Below, one piece after another: positions 11,621-22,791 of a stretch of 64,000 bases of DNA (position 1 is the stretch's first letter; each line of letters starts with the position of its first letter). The stretch is from Shiraia sp. slf14. Its lineage: Eukaryota; Ascomycota; Dothideomycetes; Pleosporales; Shiraiaceae. The position numbers and the translations under genes were made by a program. The notes beneath the pieces were generated by a model. That model saw only the letters and a program-made list of their open reading frames with translations. It made no database searches and was not told the origin of the DNA. The DNA is taken from contig AXZN01000013.1 of NCBI GenBank assembly GCA_000498155.1, positions 496,001 through 560,000 on the forward strand. The letters are read 5' to 3'.

Positions 11621-12549
11621 TTTGCAGTGTAGAGAAGCCTGGACTTCTGGTAGAAATCGAGGAGGTCGTAGATTACTGTTGGCTTCACCGCTCCAGACGT
11701 TTTCGACCTTTACCAATTGCATGCACGAATCTGGTCATCTCCGCCTTCGCGCAGCCGAGGCTCTCACGAACTACTGATACACGGCTCCTGAAGACGATAT
11801 TCTTCGCTCTGGGTGATGGTGGCCATAGGGAGCTCAGTGTACAGTGAAACACACAAAGCAAACGATGAAAGGCAGGAGGGTCGTTGCTGGCCCTGACAGC
11901 GAGACCGGATGGCCCTTAAAGATGTTTGCTGCAGGTGCAGCCATCGCGTGTGACAAGTGCGCATAGCCACTGTGCAAGGCTTCCTAGTGGGTCGATTGCT
12001 CACCATCCCAGCTCAGGAAGAGGCGACTGAGCGATCTACGTCGTTGATTGGATGGCACATATCTTGGCAGCTTCTTTGAGGGAAGTCGAACGAATGACCA
12101 TTCTTGATCATGGAAGTTTATATGCATGTGAAGACGACGCATGCCATAGATAGGCGATAGATGATCGGGATGCGCATGCTCCGGTTAGGTCGTGGTTAGT
12201 CGTTGTGATGCTATTTTTACCCCTTAAAGGGAACCTTGATAAACGGCCGTCTCGAATAAACATGCCCTTCACATGCGGTCGCAACTACTATCAACCTGAA
12301 CAAAGTTCTTGCGAAGTTACTGGAGTGGTTTGATACCGAGCAGATCTGCGCAAAGCCTGTACTGCGAATGAGTAAGCATCTCAGTCAGGTCTTAGCGACT
12401 TGGCGATGTAGTGGCAAAGATTCCCATGACTTCAATTGAAATTTGAAGTCACATTGCAAATGAAACCGATAGCACCTGATATATTGCATCATGTCTGAAA
12501 ACAGGCTGATCAGAAATTAAAAAATTGCAAGCGGAACGAGTCTAACCTT
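11621..12549. other. Intergenic, lipase promoter and CLC 3' flank
   Basis: About 930 bp between two minus-strand genes. Short open frames (for example 11764-12006) show no recognisable features. A purine/AT-rich stretch near 12420-12530 is probably 3' flank of the CLC gene. Confidence 0.45.
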
Positions 12550-15449
12550 CTATCGTCTCTCCTGTGGTTCCCCAAGGAAACTATCCTCTTCTTCCTCCGG
12601 CGTGCCTAATAAACCCCTTTCCTCACTCTCCTCTTCTACATCATCTCGCTCCTCTCTCAAACCACCTCTACCAACCCCAAGTCCGGCGCCACCCTCCTCT
12701 CGTTCTTCTTCCATACCATTCATTACATACCAGATATCCTTCTTCGTCAGGAGACCCTTTAGCATGCCGCGATCAGTAAACAAAACATTGCGCAACCCAA
12801 GCTTCTGGAACATGCTAACAGTGAGTTGGAATGAAGCTTTAGCATTCAGTGTTATCGGCGTCTGATCCATCCATGGGCGCAGATCGAGAGATGTAGCTGG
12901 ATCTGAAAGAGGTTGGTGAGAGAAGTACGCCTCTGTGTCATCGGATAAGCTGCGAGATGTGGTGAGGGCAGCTTGCAGCGCATATACAAGTTCCGTACGT
13001 GATATGTAACCTAGCAGTAAAGCATCGCGAGAATTGTCAATGACGGGGAAACCTCGGAAACGATGCTGCGATAACATCTTCCGTAGCGAACCGATGGTAT
13101 GCCCCGTCGCGGTGATGGCAGTCAAATCTTCAATCCGAGTCATTACATGTGCAGCCGAAACATCAGGTATGGATGAGCCATTCTCGTCGCGATTGTCAAG
13201 AAAGGGGTACCCTTTGAAGTGGATCCAAGATTCGTAGATACCTCGAGGGGAAATGGCATCGCCAATCCACTTGCTGATCATGACGGCAATCATGATTGGA
13301 AGGACATAGGTGAGTGCGCCTGTCAGCTCGAACATAATGACTACTATGGAGACAGTCATGCGAGTTGTCCCTGCTAACGCAGATGCGGCACCTACGATGG
13401 CGTATGTACCAGGTGTCACGCAGGGTATATCTGGCTCACAAGAGCTGAAGACAAAGAGTGTAGGCCAAGCCTGCTGTAAGACTTGGACAGATAATCCGAC
13501 AGCGCGACCATACAAACCACCTATGGCCATTGATGGAAGAATGATACCAGCTGGAATCTGGAGACCAAAGGTAAAGCTGGAAAGAATGACTCCAAGGCCT
13601 GCAGAAGCCACCAGAAGTGCAATAACTCCTGTATTTGCCTTTCCAGATTTGCAAAGACCCAGCGTATCTTCTGTTAGATCTGCGCACTCTGCGAAGAGGA
13701 TATGCACCAGTTCTGATGTTTGTGCTCGCATAAATTTGATGGGATAATTGATGACGGATGTCAGACCTGCAACAATGACCACTTCAGTCACTGGACCTTT
13801 GAGATAAGAGCGGTGTTTGCGCCATTCCGCGACTCCCATGTTGAGTTTGATGAAGAGTCCTCCAAATAAGCCACCTAAAACACCAAGAACGGCAAAGGGA
13901 AGCAGTTCGAAATCGTGCCAGCCACTGTGGTAAGTGACCTGGAACAGCACGAGTTCGCCTGTTCGGAACGGATTACAGGCTTGTAGTGTGACTGCCGCGA
14001 CCATGGCGCATACGAAGCTGCTCCACATGGTTTTGTCTGGGAAGTAATATGAGAGTTGCTCGAGACTGAACAAAACGCCACCAACCGGTGCGCCAAAAGC
14101 CACTGAAATGCCTGCAGCGGCAGCCGCAGATAGAACTTCTCGTTTTCGTGCTGTAAAATATCAGTTCGTGTTCAGATCCGAAAATCACTTGTTTCTACCT
14201 TCATTGCCGCTGACGTTACTGAAGAGCTTCATGACTATATTTGCTGAACAGCATGCGACATGTACAAGTGGGCCTTCTTTGCCGAGCCACATGCCTGAGG
14301 CGACCGCGAGACACTATGCTGATTAGAAGAGGGGTTACGACAACCTGTGATAGTACGTACGAGCCCAAAGGTTTTTGTAGCTAACGTCCAGCCACCCAAG
14401 AAGTGCCGAATAACGAAACCTCCCAAAACTGTTTTGATCTCAGGAATACCACTATGCTTTGCATATGTGGAGAATTCACGGACCAGCAAGCTTGCGCATG
14501 CGGCAAACAATATCTGAGTCTTGTCAGCAACAGGTAATCGATCAACACGGGGTAATTCTTACCGAGAACAAAATGTAGAAAATGTACTCTATGACCCACT
14601 GCCCACCAATGGAGCTTACTCCAAGCGCATTACCCCAAGGATGCCAATCATGGCATTCTGACAGCTCGGAGTAACCCCAGCAGCAGAAACTTTTATTCAA
14701 GTAGAATTTGCCATCGCCGTCCACATTGCTGCAGTAGCCTGTCTTTAAGTCCCCTAACCAATCACTTGCAACGTCGATGAATGCTGCGATACCTCCACTG
14801 AGTATACCGGCAGCGACCAAGATGATCCAGACCTGACTCGCATCTGCAAGCTGTTTTAAGTGACCAACTATACCACTCGCGCTGTTATATAGATATCGTA
14901 GGCGTTGTCGTTCCTTGGCATATTCGAAAATCCAGTCGATGGCTGTGAGGTCATCGTAGCCTACTCTTCGTCCAGGCCCTTCGACATACCAATCAAGACC
15001 CGTGGCATCTTTAGTGTCTTGAAGATGGTCGCCAGCATTGCCAGGGGTGTCAAGGTAATTTAGTATAAGCTCCGTCGAGTCATTGGCACTGCTTTCACCA
15101 TTGCGGAGCTGATGGAGGCGCGAGTTTGGCGATCGCGTTCGCGGGGAGTTTCGATTGCTTGAGCTCCCGAAAGGCGAAGAGAAGAATCGAGGGACGCCGA
15201 ATGACGATGCTGCGGATTTGGGTTTGCGCTTGAAAGACAGACTACAAAGGCATGTTAGTGCTGCGCAGAATTTCCAGCGTCGATGCATACATACTGTTCA
15301 GGCAGATCACGCTCCAAGGGGTCGTCTGCTAGCAGAGCCTCTCTATCGCTGTGGTCATCTTCTACCACTGGCTGCTTCCCGTTCGACATGCGACTTGACG
15401 ATGCTTCGCCGTGTCCGACTGGGGACCGATTTGTTGGCGACCTGGACAT
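12550..15449 (-). CDS. CLC-family chloride channel/antiporter with CBS pair (Gef1-like)
   Basis: Membrane transporter of the CLC family, whose fungal members act in Golgi/endosomal anion balance and copper supply. Five exons, 15449-15295, 15241-14563, 14513-14361, 14313-14199 and 14150-12550, give 900 residues in phase. After a ~170-residue cytosolic N-terminus come the membrane helices, the anion signature GMWLGKEGPLVH (gating Glu at residue 342), AFGAPVGGVLFS, and FGLQIPAGIILPS. Two CBS domains follow (HVMTRIEDL..., and a last one ending in LTKKDIWYVMNG), then an acidic Glu-rich tail. The residue where coupled CLC antiporters carry the proton glutamate reads Gln (Q399, in FSLEQLSYYF), which may change transport mode. 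The family call is secure; channel versus exchanger is open. Confidence 0.93.
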
Positions 15450-17086
15450 CCCATTGACGTGTATTGTACTGTGAGCTCGAGCACATTCTTTATGGGCTCA
15501 TGGTGCGAGGTTAGTCAAAAGGCTGCACCCTGGTGGTTAGATTGCGGACCTCCGAAGGGCTGAGCTGCGCTGCATTGAGCCAAACAGGGCAAACATGTGC
15601 TTGGTCAGTGCGCCTTCGATCTCAACGTTCCAGAGCATCATCACGTGATAACCATTCCCACCTTAGACACTGATGACGAATAATCTTAAGAGTTGAGCTT
15701 TAAACCTTTGACTCTGGTAAGTATGGGCGCTTTTCTATATAAGATTCTACACCTGTTATTCCAGAGGTGCTGGTTTCGGTCTGAGTCTTGTGTAAGACGC
15801 ACGCATGTAAACGGGCCGTTCTTCGAGACTTCATGCCAACATGATTCATGATGCTAGAAAGAGACTATGTGGCTTGCCATTATTTGAAAGGACCTGCGTG
15901 GATAGAATTCAATCTGCCGAGCTGATCCTTGAAAAAGGTATTATTGCGAGAATCAAAAACTTAGTGCAAATGGAGTACTGCGTGATTTTTCGAAGGAGGC
16001 GTGTCGTAACAACAGTCCGATGACTGTACATGTCCTTCCTGGATATCATTCACTAATGATATTTTCTTTTCAGCTACGATGTGTCATTTTGTGCTTCCAG
16101 ATCGTCTTGACAGAAATAGTGAGGATTTGTTGAATGAAATAATGTCAAAGCATTCTAGGGCTAGAAACGCTGTGCTAAGTAATGACTGCCTGGTTCTGGT
16201 TACTTGGGTACTATCGTATGGAGCTACCGTCATTACATAATTGCACATTGAAGCTAGTTACACTGGGAGGGGCATGCACCCGTGGCAGACTTGATGTCAC
16301 CAATCAACTTGGTCGACCAAGATCGACGATGACAATTCTGTTCCGACGGACAGGTTCCGCACATTCTTACAAAGTAATGTACAGATAGCAGAGTTAAGGT
16401 GGGCTGATATGATGCTCAGAGGAAGGAAACTATTCAGATGCGGGGCCGATATACAGAGGTAGTATACTAGGGAGCCAGGGACTGCAGACAATAAACACGC
16501 GCTGTTGGGGCCGAAACCCTATGAATCTGGCGCGTCAACACGTGAGCGGAACAGTGACAGAAGTCCTACAGGTGTCGATGTCTAGCCCTTTGTTGTGAAT
16601 AATCACCATGACCGCCATTTGCCGCCTAACATTCCTACAAAGCCCGAAAACGGACAGCCTCGGTCCCTTCTCTACGCGTGCTTAGCGCGTTGGTGAAACT
16701 GGTTCGGCCAATCAGAGACGGCAGATTTGATCAGGGGCTGCGGTTCCGAACCAAGGCGGGGTTTCCTATGGCCCACTTGCACATGCATTGCCAGCTTGTT
16801 CAAGGCTGGCAGTTTTCTAGGCTGAATGGATATTGCCAGCAGGCAAAAACATAGCGACAGAGGGCACAAAAGAGTGTCCTCGACGAGGGTGGTCGTGGTG
16901 TGCTAGTAGCATTGGACGGATTAATAACATCTGCCCGTCTCGACCATCTCAGCAACGGGATGACGCTCAAGTGGGGTGCAGAATCGCCGTGATCCTAGGC
17001 GGAATTAAGCTAACGGATGCGGAGCACCATGCATCATGCGGAGGGGCAAACAGCGAGTGCCAGTCGCAGGCCAGAAGTTCGTGCTT
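15450..17086. other. Divergent intergenic region, CLC to KatG
   Basis: About 1.6 kb separating the divergent CLC and KatG genes. No coding frame here has recognisable features. A TATA-like string is at about 15739-15746 and a CCAAT motif at 16708-16712 faces KatG. Confidence 0.5.
16708..16712 (+). promoter_or_regulatory. CCAAT motif upstream of KatG
   Basis: A plus-strand CCAAT (context GGCCAATCAG) lies about 0.4 kb upstream of the KatG coding start. CCAAT boxes bind the Hap complex in fungi, which also responds to redox and iron state; use at this gene is only an inference. Confidence 0.3.
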
Positions 17087-17197
17087 ATGAATGTGCCCCG
17101 CCGCTACTTATACCAGACCATGCTGCGGCAACTGACTTCTGTTCGCTTCATCCGTCCTATTTCCTTTCAATTTCACAAGTTCTCGACAACCGCAATC

Positions 17198-19596
17198 ATG
17201 TCTAAAGGCGAGTGTCCCATGAGAACCGCAAACGTTGCCGGCGGTGGCACCAAGAACCAAGACTGGTGGCCAAACGAGCTCAAGGTCAATGTGCTCCGCC
17301 AGCACGATCCCAGGTCCAACCCCTTGGGCGCCGATTTCAACTATGCCGAAGAATTCAAGAAGCTCGATTATGCCGCCTTGAAGAAGGACATCACCGCTTT
17401 GATGACCGACTCCCAGGACTGGTGGCCTGCTGACTTTGGCCATTATGGTGGTCTCTTGTAAGTCAATTCCGTCAATTGCGTGTAAGATGGCGTGCTAATG
17501 GCCTCAAGTGTACGCATGGCATGGCACTCTGCTGGTACCTACCGTGTCACTGATGGCCGCGGTGGTGGTGGCGATGGTCAGCAGCGTTTTGCTCCTCTCA
17601 ATGCTTGGCCAGACAATGTCTCTCTTGACAAGGCCCGTCGTCTTCTCTGGCCAATCAAGCAGAAGTATGGCAACAAGATTTCTTGGGCAGATTTGATGCT
17701 GCTCACTGGTAACGTTGCCATTGAGTCCATGGGTCTCAAGACCTTTGGTTTCGCTGGTGGACGTTCTGATACCTTCCAGTCTGACGAATCCGTCTACTGG
17801 GGTGGCGAGACCACCTGGCTGGGCAACGAGGTCCGATACTCAAACGGAAACCCTGGTGTCTCCGGCGAGGGTGTTGTCGATGGCGACCAGTCTAAGAAGA
17901 ACCACAAGGATATCCATTCACGAGACCTGGAAAAGCCTGTGGCTGCTGCTCACATGGGTTTGATCTATGTAAACCCTGAGGGTAAGTGCTACTGAAGTGA
18001 TCGAATTGTAATGATCAACGTTCCTAACATTCTATAGGTCCCGATGGTGTTCCAGACCCCGTTGCCGCTGCACGAGACATCCGCACAACTTTTAGCCGTA
18101 TGGCCATGAACGACGAAGAGACCGCTGCCCTCATCATTGGCGGCCACTCCTTCGGCAAGACCCACGGTGCCGCACCATCAGAGAACACCGGCCCTGACCC
18201 CAACTCGGAAGACCTCGCAGCTCAAGGCTTTGGCTGGATCAACAAGCACGGTAGCGGCAAGGGCCCAGATACCATCACCAGTGGTCTTGAGGTTACTTGG
18301 ACTGGCACACCCACTCAGTGGAGCAACAAGTACCTCGAGTATCTTTACAAGTACGAATGGGAGCTCGAGAAGAGCCCGGCTGGTGCCAACCAATACGTTG
18401 CAAAGACAGACGATCACATCATTCCTGATGCTTTTGACAAGAACAAGAAGCATAAGCCCAGGATGTTGACTACAGATTTGTCAATGCGCTACGACCCTGG
18501 CTTCGAGAAGATTACTCGTCGCTGGCTCGACCACCCTGAAGAGCTTGCTGATGCTTTCACTCGTGCCTGGTTCAAGCTTCTTCACCGTGACATGGGCCCC
18601 CGCTCTCGATGGCTCGGCCCTGAAGTCCCCAAGGAGGTTCTTCTCTGGGAAGATCCTGTTCCAGCAGTCGACCACCCATTGGTTGATGAGTCTGATGTGT
18701 CTGCGCTCAAGAAGGAGATCTTGAATGCTGGCATTGAGCCCTCCAAGCTCATTCGCACTGCCTGGGCCTCAGCAGCCTCTTTCCGTGGCAGCGACAAGCG
18801 TGGTGGCGCCAACGGTGCACGCATCCGCCTCGAACCCCAGAAGAACTGGGAGGTCAACAACCCCAAGGAACTCGCTGAGGTTCTCAAGGCTCTCGAGAAC
18901 ATTCAGTCCAAGTTCAACGGCTCTGCTTCAGGCGGCAAGAAGATCTCCATTGCTGATTTGATTGTCCTTGCTGGTAACGCAGCTCTTGAGAAGGCGTCTG
19001 GCGCCTCAGTCCCCTTCGCTCCTGGCCGCACCGATGCTACTCAGGAGCAGACTGACGTCGAGTCCTTCAAGCACCTTGAACCAGTCACTGACGGCTTCCG
19101 CAACTACGGAAAGGGCAACGACCGAGTTCGCACTGAGTCGTTGGATGTCGACAAGGCTCAATTGCTTGGCCTCACTGCTCCCGAGCTGGTTGTTCTCACT
19201 GGTGGTCTGCGTGCTTTGAATGCCAACTGGGACGGTTCGTCCAACGGTGTCTTCACCAAGCGTCCCGGCCAGCTCACCAACGACTTCTTCGTTAACCTTC
19301 TTGACACCAACACGGAGTGGAAGGCGGCCGATTCCTCGAACCCACCCGAGGTTTATGAGGGCAAGGACCGCAAGTCTGGCCAGAAGAAGTGGACTGGTAC
19401 CCGCCACGACTTGATCTTTGGATCTCACCCTGAACTTCGCTCCATTGCTGAGCTCTACGCACAGCCCGACAACACAGACAAGTTTGTGAAGGACTTTGTA
19501 GCAGCATGGAACAAGATCATGACTAATGACCGATATGACATCAAGGGCAAATCGGTGAGTGGCCAAACGGGTGCTACGACCAGGCCTCGTCTCTGA
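17198..19596 (+). CDS. katG: Catalase-peroxidase (KatG)
   Basis: Bifunctional haem enzyme that removes hydrogen peroxide. Three exons, 17198-17457, 17509-17981 and 18038-19596, give 763 residues from MSKGECPM. The distal Arg-Trp-His set is in VRMAWHSAGTYR (R89, W92, H93). The covalent Met-Tyr-Trp adduct is predicted from W92, Y240 (GLIYVNPEG) and M266 (FSRMAMND). The proximal haem His is H281 in IGGHSFGKTHG. Spacing Tyr-Met 26 and Met-His 15 equals that of bacterial KatG. The second, non-haem peroxidase-like domain is complete, and no PTS1 or secretion signal is seen. The frame is open upstream from ATGs at 17087 and 17120, adding an Arg-rich, acid-free leader that could target mitochondria. 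Base composition is C-rich at third positions, suggesting high expression. Confidence 0.97.
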
Positions 19597-20451
19597 GAGA
19601 CGCGACATATTGCCTGATGCGTTGCGCTTGTGCGAAACTTTCTTTATGTTGCGACACTCCCCTCTGTGTCCACTGACTGACGAGTTTTAATAGACATGAG
19701 TCTCTTATATAGATACCAAAAGATACCTCCGTAGTGTAGTGTAGGAACAGTAAAAAATTGGAGACTTTCTTCAACGTTTACACTTGAGCCTTTTTGCAGT
19801 GAAAAGCCGTTGAGTTACGAGAACTAGAAGATTTAGCTCCAGACTTGTAGGCTGGTTTGGATGCCTCAGTCTTCCCCAAGTCGTTCATGGATCGCCGCGG
19901 GGATTTCCTGGTTGGGTTTAAACGTGGCTGAAGATGCCGTTGCACCGGTTGACTAGGCGGCTTTAGCTCCATTATCATCTGCGTTGCACTCACGTCACTC
20001 TCCTTGATACAGAACGTGCTCCTCGCCGACATAGCGGGGCCAGACGGCGCAGAGCCTTATGGGAGAGTGCGGAGTTACACGGCATGAGTAAAGGCTGTCA
20101 GGTTTGTAAACTGCCGGTTTTTTACTATCTTTTTCTAGATTGTTGCGAGCCATCGACTCTCATCACCTTACAAGTGCTTTCCACAAACAGGGAAGCGGCA
20201 CCTCAACAGTTAGGGAGCTCACTCGCCAGTCTTACTTCCACCACGCGTACTGCATTCTCCTTCTCTCTTTTGCCCATTTGGAGTGGCAGCTTGTTTTAGA
20301 TATACATGAAGGAGCATCCTTCGTCGTACCTGCTGTTGTGACAGCATCTTCACAGCTCGTTGTTTGTTGAAGCTGGTAAGCCCAATCAAACGTTCTCTCG
20401 CCATGCCAACCCCTCCTCCGTGCGACACCTATCTCTCTTTCCCTTCCATTC
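19597..20451. other. Intergenic, KatG 3' flank and next promoter
   Basis: About 855 bp. It contains the KatG 3' UTR and the upstream region of the CBM48-like gene. An 84-codon minus-strand frame (19778-20032) starts with ATG but shows no family features and is not called. Confidence 0.45.
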
Positions 20452-22791
20452 ATGGGTATCAATAAACGTACTCACCGTCAACGCTTCCGGGCTTTTTGGT
20501 CTGGCAGTGATTGGCGTTCATCATCAACGACTGACGATATTCCTTCTCCATCAGCTCCTAATACAACCCAGATTCCACCAAAATTGACCAGACACGCGAC
20601 ACAGCCTCTACCTACACAATCTAGCACTCCATCGCTGCCAATAACGTCGCCAGTTGCAAAGATTTTGCCTGATGCCACCACCATGACCGCCAACGCAACT
20701 ATCATCTTTTCCCAGTCAGGTGTACAACCTCCCGTTTATGTCGTGACATCGCTGAGTGAGCCGCCATGGGAAATCCTGGAGATGTCTGTAGATGAGAAAC
20801 AGCCGGAATCTGAGAATTTGGTTTTCAAGCGAACGTTCAAAAATGTTACTGAGGGCAGTCACCAGTACAAGATTCGCATAGGAGAGGGTCACTGGGTTGT
20901 AGACGAGTCCAAGGAATCTGGTATGGCATGGCCATCCAAATCCACGCCACAGATACTAAAAGCAATTCACAGCTGCAGATGAGCACGGAAATCGCAACAA
21001 CGTTGTTCGTGTCGAACCGAATCCCGATGTTGAATCCACGAACGGCCACCTGAAAACCGGAGTTTCTGAGCGCGAGGGTGTTCTGCCAGGAAACTCCGGA
21101 CAAGTGAAGCTACCAGAACCGTCTGAAGTTCCCACCATAGTTATCGAGAGGACAGACAACCAGCCAGTCCATGGCGATGATTTTGGCGAAAAGGCGACGG
21201 CCACACAAAAGCAAGCTCATGAGCTCCGAGCTGTCGATGCTTCTCCAGATAAAATTGTCGTACCAGCAGAAGTGCATGAAACTTCAGTCACTGGAGAGCC
21301 CGAGACAGCTCCGTTATCCCACCACGAAAGTGAGCCTACTACTTCTTCAACACGTCAAATCACCTCACGAGATAATATCAACCTTTCATCAGACCATGGT
21401 GAAACGCATGATTTGGATAGAGGTCAAAGCAACGGCCATGTAAATACGGGACAATTGTTCTCTTACGAAGCTGGAGAAGACGGTGACGGCGATAGCTACG
21501 ACGAACTGAGCCATGGCCCCCTTTTGTCCCATGAAACTGGTCTCAATGGCGGTATCTCAGGTCTTGTAGCCACATTGGGTGAGGACGAGCTCGATGCAGC
21601 TCCACTTCTCCCACACGAAACTGGGTTTGCGCAAGGCTATGAAGACGGGGTAACTAATAGTAGCTCTACAGCTGGGGACGATGAGCCAAGGCATTACGCA
21701 TACGATGACGACGATGAGCTTGGCCAGCAGCCCACATTCGAGCGACTTAATTCGACGAACGGAGATCCTGATTATGATGACAATGACGTGCCATTACTTC
21801 CCCACGAGCGCGACTCTGCAGTAATCAGTCAGTCTGGTTCTGAGCTAGGCGATGAAGGTGCTCTTGCATCCCCAAGACAGTCAACCATTGAGGGCGAGGC
21901 TGGATCAGCTAAGGAGCTCTTTGGACGTCCTCATATGTTCAGAGCGCGCACGAATAGTAGTACATTGCCCCATAAGCTTCCACGCTCAGATGCTGAAGAC
22001 GAAAATCTCCTCGATCCATCACTAGAGAAATTCCCTACAAACCGCGAGCAGATTCTGCAACGCGTTGCTACTATTGGTCTTCATCTGCCTGAGGATCAGA
22101 CGCTTGAAGACAGCGTTCACTCGCCTGTCCTGTCTGTCCTGTCGCAAGCGTGTTCTTCTGTTGATCTGGTTCCAGTAAAGTCATATGCATCCCTAGCTTC
22201 TGTTCCCGAAGCAGACAACTCAGATGAAGACGAGGAAGATGATGCAGATGCAGAGAGTTTGTCCTCCCCTATTGCCCTGAATACTAGACGTGGAGTTGGC
22301 TCTACTAAATCACATTCTGAAGAATCGGATGCCCTCAAATCTCAACCTAGTGAGGCTGAAGGCGTTGAAAGAGCAGAAAAGTCCAAAGATGTAACTTTGA
22401 GCGAATTGAAAGGCAAACCAGCCCCAGTATCCGATATCAGCGGCCTCAGCTCTTCCGCATCGGCCATGCCAGACCAAAGCAACTCATCTACAGCGGACTC
22501 TACCTCCCAGCCAGAAGCACAGAAATACCAGGCATCGAAGGAAGAGGAGTACCATGGCTCACCAGCTGTTCCATTGAAAAGTGAAAAAGGAGCTGCCGAC
22601 AACAAAGTCACTCGGTGAGTAATTCCTGATATTCTTGTTCATACCACAACGCCATGTTCATGAAATTGGTACTTCATAGCTTGTAATTTCGGTATCGAAC
22701 ACACAAACTAACACAATGAATTAGTACTAGCACTGCGGTAGTCATTGCCGGGATCGCCGTTGCAGCATATTATTTCCTCGGCACTTCTTGA
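20452..22791 (+). CDS. CBM48/AMPK-glycogen-binding-like protein with C-terminal membrane anchor
   Basis: Three exons, 20452-20920, 20973-22614 and 22725-22791, give 725 residues. Around residues 85-175 is a small beta domain resembling the AMPK-type glycogen-binding module: WEILEMS, VFKRTFKNVTEGSHQYKIRI, GHWVVDESKE, then ADEHGNRNNVV across the first splice. A long acidic, Ser-rich region follows with repeated PLLPHE-type motifs. The last exon encodes a short hydrophobic segment (STAVVIAGIAVAAYYFLG) two residues from the stop, a classic tail anchor that would leave the rest in the cytosol. The yeast relatives that come to mind are Crp1/Mdg1; mammalian STBD1 is an architectural analogue. Carbohydrate binding is not proven and the target membrane is unknown. 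Confidence 0.8.

Noticed and set aside
19778..20032. 84-codon minus-strand ATG frame after KatG
   Set aside because: Short, no recognisable features, and inside the expected 3' flank of KatG.
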